Source of the DNA: Streptomyces sp. NBC_01381
GTDB lineage: Bacteria; Actinomycetota; Actinomycetes; Streptomycetales; Streptomycetaceae
NCBI RefSeq assembly: GCF_026340305.1
Contig: NZ_JAPEPI010000001.1
Location: forward strand, 4,526,001 to 4,590,000
Reading direction: 5' to 3'
DNA length: 64,000 bases
Positions within the stretch are counted from its first letter, which is position 1. Each line of letters begins with the position of its first letter. The position numbers and the translations under genes were made by a program. The notes under the pieces were generated by a model. That model was not told the origin of the DNA and made no database searches. It saw only the letters and a program-made list of their open reading frames with translations. This document shows, in pieces, positions 43,012 through 53,769 of the stretch.

Positions 43012-44905
43012 CCCCCAGCCGCTGCGGGCCCGCGCCAAGACCCTGTTCACGGACGCCGAACAGACCCTGCGCGCCGACCCGGAGGTGGGGCGGGAGCCGC
43101 TGCGCCGCCTCGAAGAGCACCGCGCCACGCTGGAGGGCCTGCAGTACCACGTGGTCGTCTGCGGCGAGTACAAGCGCGGCAAGTCGAGCCTGCTCAACGC
43201 ACTGATCGGCCGGCCGGGCCTGTTCCCCGTCGACGTGCACGTGGCGACCAACACCGTCTCCACCCTGGAGTACGGCCACGAAGAGCGGGCCACCGCCTAT
43301 CTCGCACCGGAAGGGGAGGGCGAGGAACTCACCGCGGTGGACGTGCCGTTGGCCGAACTGCGCGACTACGTCACCGAGCAGAAGAACGAGCAGAACGTAC
43401 GCAACGTCCACCTCGTCCGCATCCAGCTGCCGCTCGACCCGCTGCGCACCGGCCTCGTCATGGTCGACACGCCGGGCGTCGGCAGCATGAACCTCGCCCA
43501 TGACGCGGCAACGCACGCGTTCCTCGGGCAGGCCGACGCGCTGATCTTCGTCGGTGATCTGGTGGTCACCTTCAGCACCGACGAACTCGCCTTCCTGGAA
43601 CGGGCGTTGGCCAAGTGCCCGACCGTGATCACGGTGCTCACCCGCAGCGACCAGGTGGTCGACCCCGACCCCTCGCTGCGGGCCGCACGCCGCAAGATCG
43701 CCGATGTGACCGGGCGCGCCGAAGCCGACCTCGTCGTGCTGCCCGTGTCATCGCCGCTGCGCGCCTCCGCCTGGCAGTCGGGCGACGTCGAGATGCTCGC
43801 CGACTCCGGCTTTCCCGACCTGGAGAAGGAGCTGTGGGACGGCCTGGTGACGCGGGTGGGCCGGCAGCGGGTCGCGCGCTGCGCCGTGGGTCTGGCCGAC
43901 GCCCTGACCGCCGCCCGCGCGCCCATCGACCTGGCCCTGGAGAGCCGCTCCGACGCGGAGATCGAGCGGTTCGACCAGGAGCTGGCCCGCCGCGCCGAGC
44001 TTGCGGCGGACCTCCAGGCGCGCAGCGCGCACTGGCGCACGGAGCTGCCCCGGGTGTTCCACGACGAGACCCGGCGGATCAAACGGGGGCTCCAGGGCAT
44101 CTTCGAGGCCGCCTGCCAGGACTTCTCCGCGGCCGCCGCGATGGTGACCGATCCGGGTCAACTCGACGGCACCGTACGGGAGATCGGGCGGCTCTTGGTG
44201 GACGGGGTCGAGGTGGCGATGGACCAGCTGCGCAGCGCCGCACGCCAGGTGCAGCAGGCCTTCGCCGCCCAGACCCAAGTCCCCTACCAGCCCGCCAGTT
44301 TCAGCGTGGGCGGGTTCACTCCGGCGCTGCACGGCGTCAGCGCGTCCCCGCCGGAACTCGACGCGGGATCGGGGCAGCCGGCCCACCATCTGAGCAACAC
44401 CTGGCGGTCGGCCATCGCCGGTGCCGGGCTCGGCGGAGTGATCGGCGGCATGATCGGCGCGGTCGGCGGGCCGCCGGGCATCGCCGTCGGCGCGGCGCTC
44501 GGCGGGCTCCTCGGCAAGGTCGTGGGCGCCATCACCGGCTGGTCCGACTCGCGGCGCGCGGAGCGCGAGCGCGCCGAGCAGCAGCGCAAGGAGTGGTCCA
44601 GGGAGGCGGTCCGCGCCCTCACCTCCGGGACGCTGGCGCAGATCAGGGCCAACGAGGCACGCGCGCTCGCCGCGTTCGACGACGCGGCGCGGGAGATCTC
44701 ACGGCTCCTCGTCGCCGACATCGAGCGCGGCATCGAAGAGGCAAGGGAGTCCCTGGAACGCTCCCGCAGGGAAGTGGAGGAGCAGCGCAGGCGCAGCGAG
44801 GCCGAACAGCGCGCACGGCGGGCGGAGCTGACGGAGCGCAGGGACGGCTACACCCGACTCATCGAATCGGCACAGGAGTTGGCGGACCTGGCGGGTGGGC
44901 CATGA
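43004..44905 (+). CDS. Dynamin-like GTPase B with glycine-rich membrane segment
   Basis: 633 residues, ATG within the GrpE-like stop region. GTPase: G1 GEYKRGKSS (54-62), switch Thr in VATNTVSTLEY, G3 VDTPGVGSMN, G4 TRSDQVV (213-219). Helical middle, then a glycine-zipper-like stretch at about 469-512 (AIAGAGLGGVIGGMIGAVGG, PGIAVGAALGGLLGKVVGAI), long enough for one or two membrane passages as in mitofusin/BDLP-type dynamins. The end (540-625) is a charged coiled coil (REISRLLVADIERGIEEARE, SLERSRREVEEQRRRSEAEQ). The stop overlaps the Hsp70 start by four bases. Confidence 0.88.
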   Translation: MTDPQPLRARAKTLFTDAEQTLRADPEVGREPLRRLEEHRATLEGLQYHVVVCGEYKRGKSSLLNALIGRPGLFPVDVHVATNTVSTLEYGHEERATAYLAPEGEGEELTAVDVPLAELRDYVTEQKNEQNVRNVHLVRIQLPLDPLRTGLVMVDTPGVGSMNLAHDAATHAFLGQADALIFVGDLVVTFSTDELAFLERALAKCPTVITVLTRSDQVVDPDPSLRAARRKIADVTGRAEADLVVLPVSSPLRASAWQSGDVEMLADSGFPDLEKELWDGLVTRVGRQRVARCAVGLADALTAARAPIDLALESRSDAEIERFDQELARRAELAADLQARSAHWRTELPRVFHDETRRIKRGLQGIFEAACQDFSAAAAMVTDPGQLDGTVREIGRLLVDGVEVAMDQLRSAARQVQQAFAAQTQVPYQPASFSVGGFTPALHGVSASPPELDAGSGQPAHHLSNTWRSAIAGAGLGGVIGGMIGAVGGPPGIAVGAALGGLLGKVVGAITGWSDSRRAERERAEQQRKEWSREAVRALTSGTLAQIRANEARALAAFDDAAREISRLLVADIERGIEEARESLERSRREVEEQRRRSEAEQRARRAELTERRDGYTRLIESAQELADLAGGP

Positions 44906-46116
44906 GCGGCGCGGCACCCGGGCCCGTGCACGGGATCGACTTCGGTACGTCCACGTCCGCGCTCCTCATCGGACGCCCTGACGGCACGGTGACAGGGGTC
45001 AAGGACCCCGCCGCACCGCACGCCGGTCTGTCCATCAGGACCGCCGTGTGCCCCACACCGCGCGGTGAACTGGCCGTCGGACAGGCCGCGTTCGCGATCC
45101 GCATGGCCAACCCGGTCGAGTACCACGCCGAGTTCAAGCGGCACTTCGGCGAGTCGGTGCCGCTCCTCGTGGCGGGCCGCGCACGGCAGCCGCACGAGCT
45201 GACCGGCGAGATGCTCTCGTTCCTGCGCTCCTGCGGGCTCAAACAGGTCCCCGAGGAACCGCGGGCCGTGGTGATCACCGTCCCGGCGAGCTGGGAGGCG
45301 GGCAACCGCGAGCTGATGCTGGAGGTCGCCGAGGCCGCCGGATATCAGCGGTCGACCGTACGCCTGGTCACCGAACCGGTGGCGGCGCTCGCGCACGCCT
45401 TCGCGGAACACCGCCCCGAGGACCGGCACTGCTTCCTCGTGTACGACCTGGGCGGTGGCACCTTCGACGTGGCGGTCGCGCGCAGCGCCGGCGCGGAGTT
45501 CGAGCTGGCCGGGGCGCCCGGCGGCCTCGCGGACGTCGGCGGCGGCGCCTTCGACCGGGAGATCCTGCGCTGGCTCTCCACGCGCTTCCCCGAAGTGGTG
45601 CGCACCGCCCTGGAGGCCCCCGCGCAGAACGGATACGCCCTCCTGGAGCGGCTGCAGATGCTCTCCCAGTGCCAGACGCTCAAGCACCAGCTCTCCGTGG
45701 TGAACGACCACACCGAGTACTTCGCGGCCGACGGCGGATTCGTGCCGGTGACCATGGACAGCGGTGAGCTCGCGGAGCTGCTCGGCCCCTTCCTCGAACG
45801 CACCCTCACGGAGTGCGAGCGCACGCTCGCCGCCGCGGGGCTCGGCTGGGCGGACGTCGACGCGGTCGTGCCCGTCGGCGGCAGCAGCCGGCTGCGCGCG
45901 GTGGGCGGGGCCCTGTCGGACCGGTCGCGGCGGACCGTGCGGCTGCTGCCCGACCCGGACCTCGCGGTGGCCGGCGGCGCGGTGCTGCTCGCCCGGCGGG
46001 TCCTCGCCGAGGGGGAGCTGCCGCCGGGGCTCGCGCCCGGCGACCCGGTGGCGCGGCAGCTGCGCGCCGGACTGAACCACGACCTCATCGCGCTCGTACG
46101 CAGGCAAGCGCGCTAG
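44902..46116 (+). CDS. Hsp70-like protein reduced to the ATPase domain
   Basis: 404 residues versus about 620 for DnaK. ATPase motifs: GIDFGTSTSALLI (11-23, phosphate 1), VITVPASWEAGNRELMLEVA and TEPVAALAHAFAEH (connect region), VYDLGGGTFDVAVA (180-193, phosphate 2), DVGGGAFDREIL, and VPVGGSSRLRAVGGAL (323-338, adenosine). It stops after a short helical end; there is no substrate-binding beta-sandwich or lid. So it either works as a switch for other proteins, or needs a partner for client binding. The GrpE-like gene two positions upstream suggests nucleotide exchange control, and the two GTPases are candidate clients. Confidence 0.9.
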   Translation: MSGAAPGPVHGIDFGTSTSALLIGRPDGTVTGVKDPAAPHAGLSIRTAVCPTPRGELAVGQAAFAIRMANPVEYHAEFKRHFGESVPLLVAGRARQPHELTGEMLSFLRSCGLKQVPEEPRAVVITVPASWEAGNRELMLEVAEAAGYQRSTVRLVTEPVAALAHAFAEHRPEDRHCFLVYDLGGGTFDVAVARSAGAEFELAGAPGGLADVGGGAFDREILRWLSTRFPEVVRTALEAPAQNGYALLERLQMLSQCQTLKHQLSVVNDHTEYFAADGGFVPVTMDSGELAELLGPFLERTLTECERTLAAAGLGWADVDAVVPVGGSSRLRAVGGALSDRSRRTVRLLPDPDLAVAGGAVLLARRVLAEGELPPGLAPGDPVARQLRAGLNHDLIALVRRQAR

Positions 46117-46122
46117 CGAACC

Positions 46123-46170
46123 AACATCCCGACCGACCCGGAAGCGAACATCCCGACCGACCCGGAAGGA
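46123..46170 (+). repeat. 24-base direct repeat between the Hsp70-like and YbjN genes
   Basis: Two adjacent units, 46123-46146 and 46147-46170, read AACATCCCGACCGACCCGGA then AGCG or AGGA. The second unit supplies GGAAGGA, the ribosome binding site of the YbjN gene. A recent duplication; it may space the last gene. Confidence 0.85.
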
Positions 46171-46179
46171 GTGGTCCCC

Positions 46180-46608
46180 ATGGCCACCTTCAGCGACACC
46201 TGGCGTCAGCTGCTGCACGACTACGCGCGCGAGAAGGACTACCGCTATCAGGTCAGCGGTGACACGCGCCTGCTGCAGTTCTCCGTGGACAACCCCGGCC
46301 GCGACAGCGTCACGCTCCTCGTGGCGGACATCGGCGAGATGGTGCACTTCTCGATGACCGACAGCGGCTTCATCCCCAAGGACAAGGTGCCGCTGGCCGT
46401 GGCGGCGGTGAACCAGTACAACCAGGAGCACCTGCTGCCCAAGGCGTATGTGTACGAGAACGACAGCGGGCAGAGCGACCTGCACGGCGGCTGGACGCTG
46501 CCGGGCATGCTGACGGTCACCCCCGCGCAGTTCTCCGAGATCATGGACTGGGCGCTGAGCGTGTGTCTGGAGCTCTTCGACTGGCTGCACGAGCACTACG
46601 GACTGTGA
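46180..46608 (+). CDS. YbjN-domain protein
   Basis: 142 residues from ATG 46180 behind GGAAGGAG. It has the YbjN/type III chaperone-like alpha-beta pattern (TWRQLLHDYAREKDYRYQVS, TLLVADIGEMVHFSMTDSGF, PLAVAAVNQYNQEHLLPKAY, GMLTVTPAQFSEIMDWALSV). The family resembles secretion chaperones that hold unfolded partners. Being last of the GTPase-Hsp70 cassette, 63 bases after the Hsp70, it could provide the client-binding that the shortened Hsp70 lacks. That is inference. Confidence 0.82.
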   Translation: MATFSDTWRQLLHDYAREKDYRYQVSGDTRLLQFSVDNPGRDSVTLLVADIGEMVHFSMTDSGFIPKDKVPLAVAAVNQYNQEHLLPKAYVYENDSGQSDLHGGWTLPGMLTVTPAQFSEIMDWALSVCLELFDWLHEHYGL

Positions 46609-46659
46609 TCGAGCCAGTACAACAGGGCCGCTTCGTGGAAGAGGGCGATCAGGAGATAT

Positions 46660-48920
<2,261 letters not shown>

Positions 48921-48939
48921 GCGCCTTCCGCCTGAACCG

Positions 48940-48977
48940 ACGCCGCCCCGGCCGCACTTGTGCGGCCGGGGCGGCGT
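48940..48977. terminator. Strong bidirectional hairpin terminator
   Basis: A perfect 17-base-pair stem (ACGCCGCCCCGGCCGCA and its complement) with a CTTG loop, immediately after the icd stop and before the convergent lipoprotein gene. Its symmetry and position support two-way termination. Confidence 0.9.
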
Positions 48978-48998
48978 CGTATGTCACTGCTGCGAGGT

Positions 48999-49916
48999 CT
49001 AACCGAAGGCCACCGAGCGGATCTTGTTGTCGAAGCCGATGGAAGACAGATCGGCCACGTCGCCGTTGATCACCTTGGACGTGCCCTTGCAGTCGGCGCC
49101 GGTCCAGAGCTTCATCGAACCGCTCACCGAGATGGACGACGTCACCTCGGGGCGTGCCACGTTCTGGCAGCCCGCACCGGCGACGCCCTGCGCGGGCCCG
49201 TTGTCCGAGAAGTTGGCGTCGTCGAAGAGGATCGCGCTGCTCGCGGGCGCCGCCTGCGCGGCGTCCGGCGTCTCGGCGGGCGCGGCATCGGCGGGCACGC
49301 CGGACTTCTGGCCGCCTGGCTGGACGCCGAACCAAGTGCCGCCCACGCCCTGCCCGTTGGTGTCGCCGGGCTTGAGGTCCTTGCTGAAGCGGTACACCGG
49401 CCAGCCGCCGACGGTGACCTGACGGGTGCCGTCGTCACGCTTGACCACACCGACGTCCGACGGCCGTACGCCGTCGACGAAGATCTTGCTCCCGGGGTCG
49501 ACGAGGACCGGCGGCCAGGTGGTCGCGCAGGCGCCGTTACAGGTGGACTTGGAGGGCGACGCGGTGTCCTTGTCGAAGCGGTAGAGGGTGAAGCCGGAGC
49601 CGTTGACGACGACCGGGTCGAGCGCGCCGGCCTTGGCCGCCGACAGCTGGACCCACTTGCGCTGCACCGGCTTCGTCGCGGGCTTGCCGGGCGGGTTCGC
49701 CCAGTCGCCGGTCTTCTTGGGCGCGTCGTTCTGCGCGGCCGTACCGGACTTGAGCGCGAGGTCCATGGAACCGTCGGCCGCGGGTGCGGAGTTGGAGGAC
49801 TTCGCGTCCGGGGCCTTCGCGGCGTCTGATCCGTCATCGCCGCCGCCACAGGCGGAGAGCAGCAGGGCTCCTGCCGCGGCGAAGGAGGCGAAGAAGGCGG
49901 TGTTCTTGCTGAGCAT
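48999..49916 (-). CDS. Lipoprotein with two secreted repeats and a crystallin-like end
   Basis: 305 residues from ATG 49916, GAGGAG upstream. The lipobox LLSAC near residue 22 anchors it. Two copies of the PF03640-type secreted repeat follow: NGSGFTLYRFDKDTASPSKS with CNGACATTWPPVLVD, and QVTVGGWPVYRFSKDLKPGD. The C-terminal 80 residues (ILFDDANFSDNGPAQGV, MKLWTGADCKGTSKVI, SSIGFDNKIRSVAFG) look like a beta/gamma-crystallin or peptidase-inhibitor I36-type domain with one possible disulfide (CQN...CKG). Similar lipoproteins of Streptomyces are uncharacterised. A redox or cell-surface protective role has been suggested for the repeat family; this is not shown here. Confidence 0.8.
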   Translation of the reverse strand: MLSKNTAFFASFAAAGALLLSACGGGDDGSDAAKAPDAKSSNSAPAADGSMDLALKSGTAAQNDAPKKTGDWANPPGKPATKPVQRKWVQLSAAKAGALDPVVVNGSGFTLYRFDKDTASPSKSTCNGACATTWPPVLVDPGSKIFVDGVRPSDVGVVKRDDGTRQVTVGGWPVYRFSKDLKPGDTNGQGVGGTWFGVQPGGQKSGVPADAAPAETPDAAQAAPASSAILFDDANFSDNGPAQGVAGAGCQNVARPEVTSSISVSGSMKLWTGADCKGTSKVINGDVADLSSIGFDNKIRSVAFG

Positions 49917-50193
49917 CGGAGTTCTCCTCGAGTCGTTGCCTTGGTTGCTCCGCGCTGTTCGGCGCGTTCGTAGCGTGAGTACGGGCGTCTGACTCCTCCG
50001 CACTCATCGAATTTCCGACCGAGACCAAACCGAGACAATGTCCAGACTGGGATCCATTCGAGGAACACCACGCGCCACACGCGCCACCGTCCTGTACCGC
50101 TGCCATTCCCTATTTCTGAAACGAGTTCTACTGTGTGCGCCGTCAGTCCGAGGCCGTCCGAGGCCACCGGAGCAAGCGAACGCAGGAGGGGCC

Positions 50194-51384
50194 GTGCACC
50201 TCGAATACACGCCTGAACAGCGGCAGTTGCGCACCGAACTGCGCGCCTACTTCGCCGAGCTTGTGCCCGACAACGCCTATGCCAGGTACGCCGACCCCGC
50301 GGCGCAGAAGCGGTTCTACCGGGAGACCGTCCGCCGTCTCGGCACCGACGGCTGGCTCGGCGTCGGCTGGCCCAAGGAGTACGGCGGCCGCGGGCTCACG
50401 CCCATGGAGCAGTTCATCTTCTTCGACGAGGCCGCCCAGGCCGGGGTCCCGCTGCCGCTGATGGCCCTCAACACCGTCGGGCCGACGATCATGCAGTTCG
50501 GCACGGAGGAGCAGAAGACGTACTTCCTGCCGAGGATCCTCTCCGGGGAACTGGACTTCGCGATCGGCTACAGCGAGCCCGACGCGGGCACCGACCTGGC
50601 AGCCCTGAAGACCAAGGCGGTCAGGGACGGCGACGAGGCCACCGGCCACTACACGGTGAACGGCCAGAAGATCTGGACCACCAACGGCGACACCGCCGAC
50701 TGGGTCTGGCTCGCCGTCCGCACCGACCCGGACGCCCCGCCGCACAAGGGCATCACCATGCTCCTCGTACCGACGTCCGACCCCGGCTACTCCTGCACCA
50801 TCATCAACACCCTTGCCTCGCACGACACCACGGCCAGCTACTACGAGAACATCCGCGTCCCCGTCTCGCGCCGCGTCGGCGACGAGAACAAGGGCTGGCG
50901 GCTCATCACCAACCAGCTCAACCACGAACGCGTCACCCTCGCCGCCCACGGCACCATGGCCATCCGCGCCTTCCACAACGTGCAGCGCTGGGCCGCCGAC
51001 ACCAAGCTCGCCGACGGCCGCCGCGTCATCGACCTGGGCTGGGTCCGCCAGCGCCTGGCCAGGACCCACACCAAGCTGGACGCGATGAAACTCCTCAACT
51101 GGCAGATGGTGAACGCCGTCCAGGAAGGCACCCTCACCCCCCAGGACGCCTCCGCCGTCAAGGTGTACGGCTCAGAGGCCCGCCGCGACGCGTACGCCTG
51201 GCTCATGGAGATCGTCGGCGCGGCCGGCGCCCTGAAGGAGGGCTCCGCGGGCGCGGTGCTCCACGGCGAACTGGAGCGCGGCTACCGCAGCGCCGTCATC
51301 TTCACCTTCGGCGGCGGCAACAACGAGATCCAGCGGGAGATCATCTCCTGGATCGGGCTCGGCATGCCGCGGGTGCGTCGCTGA
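50194..51384 (+). CDS. Acyl-CoA dehydrogenase
   Basis: 396 residues from GTG 50194, four bases after GGAGGGG. FAD-dependent alpha,beta-dehydrogenation of acyl-CoA thioesters. Motifs: GTEEQKTYFLPRILSGELDF, IGYSEPDAGTDLAALKTKAV, VNGQKIWTTNGDTADWVWLA, NHERVTLAAHG and IFTFGGGNNEIQREIISWIG. The PRILSGE and GYSEPxAGTD patterns place it in the FadE family. The usual catalytic Glu cannot be assigned with certainty by eye; some side-chain-degrading FadE heteromers have it moved. No partner FadE subunit is beside it. The DeoR-type gene is convergent. Confidence 0.9.
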   Translation: MHLEYTPEQRQLRTELRAYFAELVPDNAYARYADPAAQKRFYRETVRRLGTDGWLGVGWPKEYGGRGLTPMEQFIFFDEAAQAGVPLPLMALNTVGPTIMQFGTEEQKTYFLPRILSGELDFAIGYSEPDAGTDLAALKTKAVRDGDEATGHYTVNGQKIWTTNGDTADWVWLAVRTDPDAPPHKGITMLLVPTSDPGYSCTIINTLASHDTTASYYENIRVPVSRRVGDENKGWRLITNQLNHERVTLAAHGTMAIRAFHNVQRWAADTKLADGRRVIDLGWVRQRLARTHTKLDAMKLLNWQMVNAVQEGTLTPQDASAVKVYGSEARRDAYAWLMEIVGAAGALKEGSAGAVLHGELERGYRSAVIFTFGGGNNEIQREIISWIGLGMPRVRR

Positions 51385-51404
51385 CGCTGCCCGGCCCCGA
51401 CCCT

Positions 51405-52190
51405 TCACTGATCGCGGCCCGGCACCACCATCACCTCGGTGCCGGCCGCGCGGATCGCGCGCACCTGCTCCGCCGCCAGGCCGTCGTCCACGATCAGCAG
51501 ATCGAAGTCGGTCAGTGGTGCAAGGGCGTACAGCCCGTCCTTGCAGAACTTGGTGTGGTCCGCGACCAGTACCCGGCGCGCGGCGCACTCCATCATCGCC
51601 CGCTTGACCTGCACCGTTTCCGGCGAGGTGTGATAGCAGCGGCCGTTGGTGACGGCCGTCGTGGACATGAACAGGACGTCGGCGCGAAAGGCGCGGACCG
51701 CGTCCGCGGTGTGCAGGCCCATGAACGCGTCGTACGCCGGGAAGTACGCGCCGCCCAGCGTGATCAGCGAGATGCCGGGTTCCTTCGCGAGCGTGGTGAC
51801 GGCGGGCAGCGAGTTGGTGATCACGGTCAGCGGGGTGTGCTCGGTGGCCTGGTGCGCAAGGAGCAGACAGGTCGTGCTGTCGTCGAGCAGTACCGTCTGG
51901 CCCGGCACGAGCAGTGTCGCGGCGGCCCGCGCGAGCAGCTGCTTGGTCTGCGCCATGGTGGCCATCCGCTCCGCGACGCTGCCGTGGAACTGCGCCGAAG
52001 GCAGCCCGGTCGCACCGCCCCGCACCTTGCGCAGCCAGCCCTGTGACTGAAGGGCGTCCAGATCGCGGTGCGCGGTCATCAGACTGACGCCGAACTCCTC
52101 GGCGAGGTCCGCCGTCCGCACGAAGCCACGACCGACGACGGCCTCCCGCATCTGCCGTCGCCGGTCTTCCTGGGCCTCGACCCGGTCCAT
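51405..52190 (-). CDS. DeoR/GlpR family sugar-operon repressor
   Basis: 261 residues from ATG 52190, GGAGGGAG seven bases upstream. The N-terminal helix-turn-helix (VRTADLAEEFGVSLMTAHRD, LDALQSQGWLRKVRGGATG) is DeoR type. The C-terminal sensor resembles ribose-5-phosphate isomerase folds: TVLLDDSTTCLLLAHQ, LTVITNSLPAVTTLA, ITLGGAYFPAYDAFMG, RRVLVADHTKFCKDGLYAL. Such domains sense phosphorylated sugars. It is divergent from the MFS/kinase operon and most likely represses it, with derepression by a sugar phosphate made by the kinases. Confidence 0.93.
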   Translation of the reverse strand: MDRVEAQEDRRRQMREAVVGRGFVRTADLAEEFGVSLMTAHRDLDALQSQGWLRKVRGGATGLPSAQFHGSVAERMATMAQTKQLLARAAATLLVPGQTVLLDDSTTCLLLAHQATEHTPLTVITNSLPAVTTLAKEPGISLITLGGAYFPAYDAFMGLHTADAVRAFRADVLFMSTTAVTNGRCYHTSPETVQVKRAMMECAARRVLVADHTKFCKDGLYALAPLTDFDLLIVDDGLAAEQVRAIRAAGTEVMVVPGRDQ

Positions 52191-52251
52191 CGCAGGGCTC
52201 CCTCCGGCGTCCGTGCCGTGTGCTGTGCGCGGCACGCGTGTGAACTCGCCG

Positions 52252-52275
52252 CGTTATGTTCGCACGGATTTAACG
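52252..52275. promoter_or_regulatory. Putative DeoR operator
   Basis: CGTTA and TAACG flank a 14-base spacer in an AT-richer island (rare in this DNA) between the divergent DeoR and transporter genes. A further inverted repeat GTGCCG-CGGCAC lies at 52213-52235. The location fits an operator for both directions. Confidence 0.45.
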
Positions 52276-52443
52276 TACCTCTGCCGAGGAGAGCGGCGTC
52301 GACGAGCGACTCCGGTACGACGCAACACGGCAGGTCGCCGCCCTGATGGGAAGATTCCGGCCGCCATTGACTCGCCTTTCAGGCCAGCTGTTCCATCAGC
52401 TCGTCCCTCCCTCCTGCCCCCGCCGCAGAAAGGGGAAGAGTCG

Positions 52444-53757
52444 ATGCCGACATCTTCGCCCCCTCCTCCGCGTCCGCTGATCACACGCCTGGGCATTCCA
52501 CCGACCCTCGCCTGGGGCTACCTCGGGCTGCTCCTCTTCATGATCGGAGACGGGGTCGAGTCCGGCTATCTCTCGCCGTACCTGATCGACGAGGGCATCT
52601 CGCAGCCCCGGGTCGCGCTCCTGTTCACCGTCTACGGCGCCGCCGCCGCCATCGCCGCCTGGCTCTCCGGAGTGCTGTCGGACCTGTGGGGCCCGCGCCG
52701 CGTCATGTGGACCGGTCTGGGCATCTGGGGCGTCTTCCAGCTCCTCTTCCTCGTCCTGGCCATCCCCATGACGAGCTATCCGCTGATGATGCTCGGGTAC
52801 GGCCTGCGGGGCCTGGGCTACCCGCTGTTCGCCTACGGATTCCTGGTCTGGATCGCCTCGGTGGCGCCGCGCGCCCGTCTCGGCACGGCCATGGGCTGGT
52901 TCTGGTTCGCCTTCACCGGCGGTCTGCCCACCCTCGGCTCGTTGGTCGCCAGCGGACTCATTCCGACGATCGGCGCGTACGCCACGCTGTGGTCCGCGCT
53001 GGCTCTGGTGGCCGCGGGCGGTCTCATCGCCCTGCTGCTCGTCCGTGACGACCGGGGCGGGAAGCAGCCGCGCGGCGAGGGCGAGGGGCCGCTCGCCACG
53101 CTCCTCGGCAGCGTCACGGTCCTGTGGCGCAATCCGCGGGTCGGCGCGGGATCGCTCGCCCGGGTCATCAACACGGCCTCGCAGTTCGGCTTCTTCGTGA
53201 TCATGCCGATCCACTTCACGAAGACGGTCGGCTTCAGCCTCACCGAGTGGCTGCATCTGCTCAGCGCGATGTTCGCGACCAACATCTTCGCCAATTTGCT
53301 CTTCGGCGTGATCGGCGACCGGTTCGGCTGGCGCCGGACCATCGCCTGGTTCGGCGGAGCCGGCTGCACGGTCAGCACGCTGCTGCTCTTCTACGTCCCG
53401 AACGCCGCGGGCGACAACTTCCCCCTCGCCCTGCTGGTCGCCGCCTTCTACGGCGCTACGCTGGCCGGATATGTACCGCTTTCTGCGCTTGTGCCCTCGC
53501 TGGAGCCGCGGCACAAGGGGCAGGCGCTCGCCGCGCTCAACCTGGGCGCCGGAGCCAGCACCTTCGTCGGCCCCGCGATCGTCACGGTCTTCGTCGGGCC
53601 GCTCGGCGTCACAGGGGTGGTCTGGATATTCGCGGGGATGCATGCGGTGAGCAGCGTGCTCGCACACTTCCTGAAGCTGCCGGACGAGGCGGGTGCGGCG
53701 GAGGCGGCCGGTGCCTCGCCGGACGCCGAGCCCGCCGCCGCATCGACCCCGGCGTGA
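52444..53757 (+). CDS. Major facilitator polyol/sugar transporter
   Basis: 437 residues from ATG 52444, GGGGAAGAG upstream. Twelve hydrophobic helices. An early SGVLSDLWGPRRVMWTGLGI is the MFS D-x-x-G-x-R loop motif, and LLFGVIGDRFGWRRTIAW is its second-half copy. The charged FMIGDGVESGYLSPYLIDEG in helix 1-2 resembles the RbtT/DalT polyol-permease subgroup. It is first of a five-gene operon with two kinases. Substrate is therefore likely a polyol or rare sugar phosphorylated on entry. The C-terminal Ala/Glu-rich tail looks disordered. Confidence 0.88.
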   Translation: MPTSSPPPPRPLITRLGIPPTLAWGYLGLLLFMIGDGVESGYLSPYLIDEGISQPRVALLFTVYGAAAAIAAWLSGVLSDLWGPRRVMWTGLGIWGVFQLLFLVLAIPMTSYPLMMLGYGLRGLGYPLFAYGFLVWIASVAPRARLGTAMGWFWFAFTGGLPTLGSLVASGLIPTIGAYATLWSALALVAAGGLIALLLVRDDRGGKQPRGEGEGPLATLLGSVTVLWRNPRVGAGSLARVINTASQFGFFVIMPIHFTKTVGFSLTEWLHLLSAMFATNIFANLLFGVIGDRFGWRRTIAWFGGAGCTVSTLLLFYVPNAAGDNFPLALLVAAFYGATLAGYVPLSALVPSLEPRHKGQALAALNLGAGASTFVGPAIVTVFVGPLGVTGVVWIFAGMHAVSSVLAHFLKLPDEAGAAEAAGASPDAEPAAASTPA

Positions 53758-53769
53758 AAGGTCCCACTG

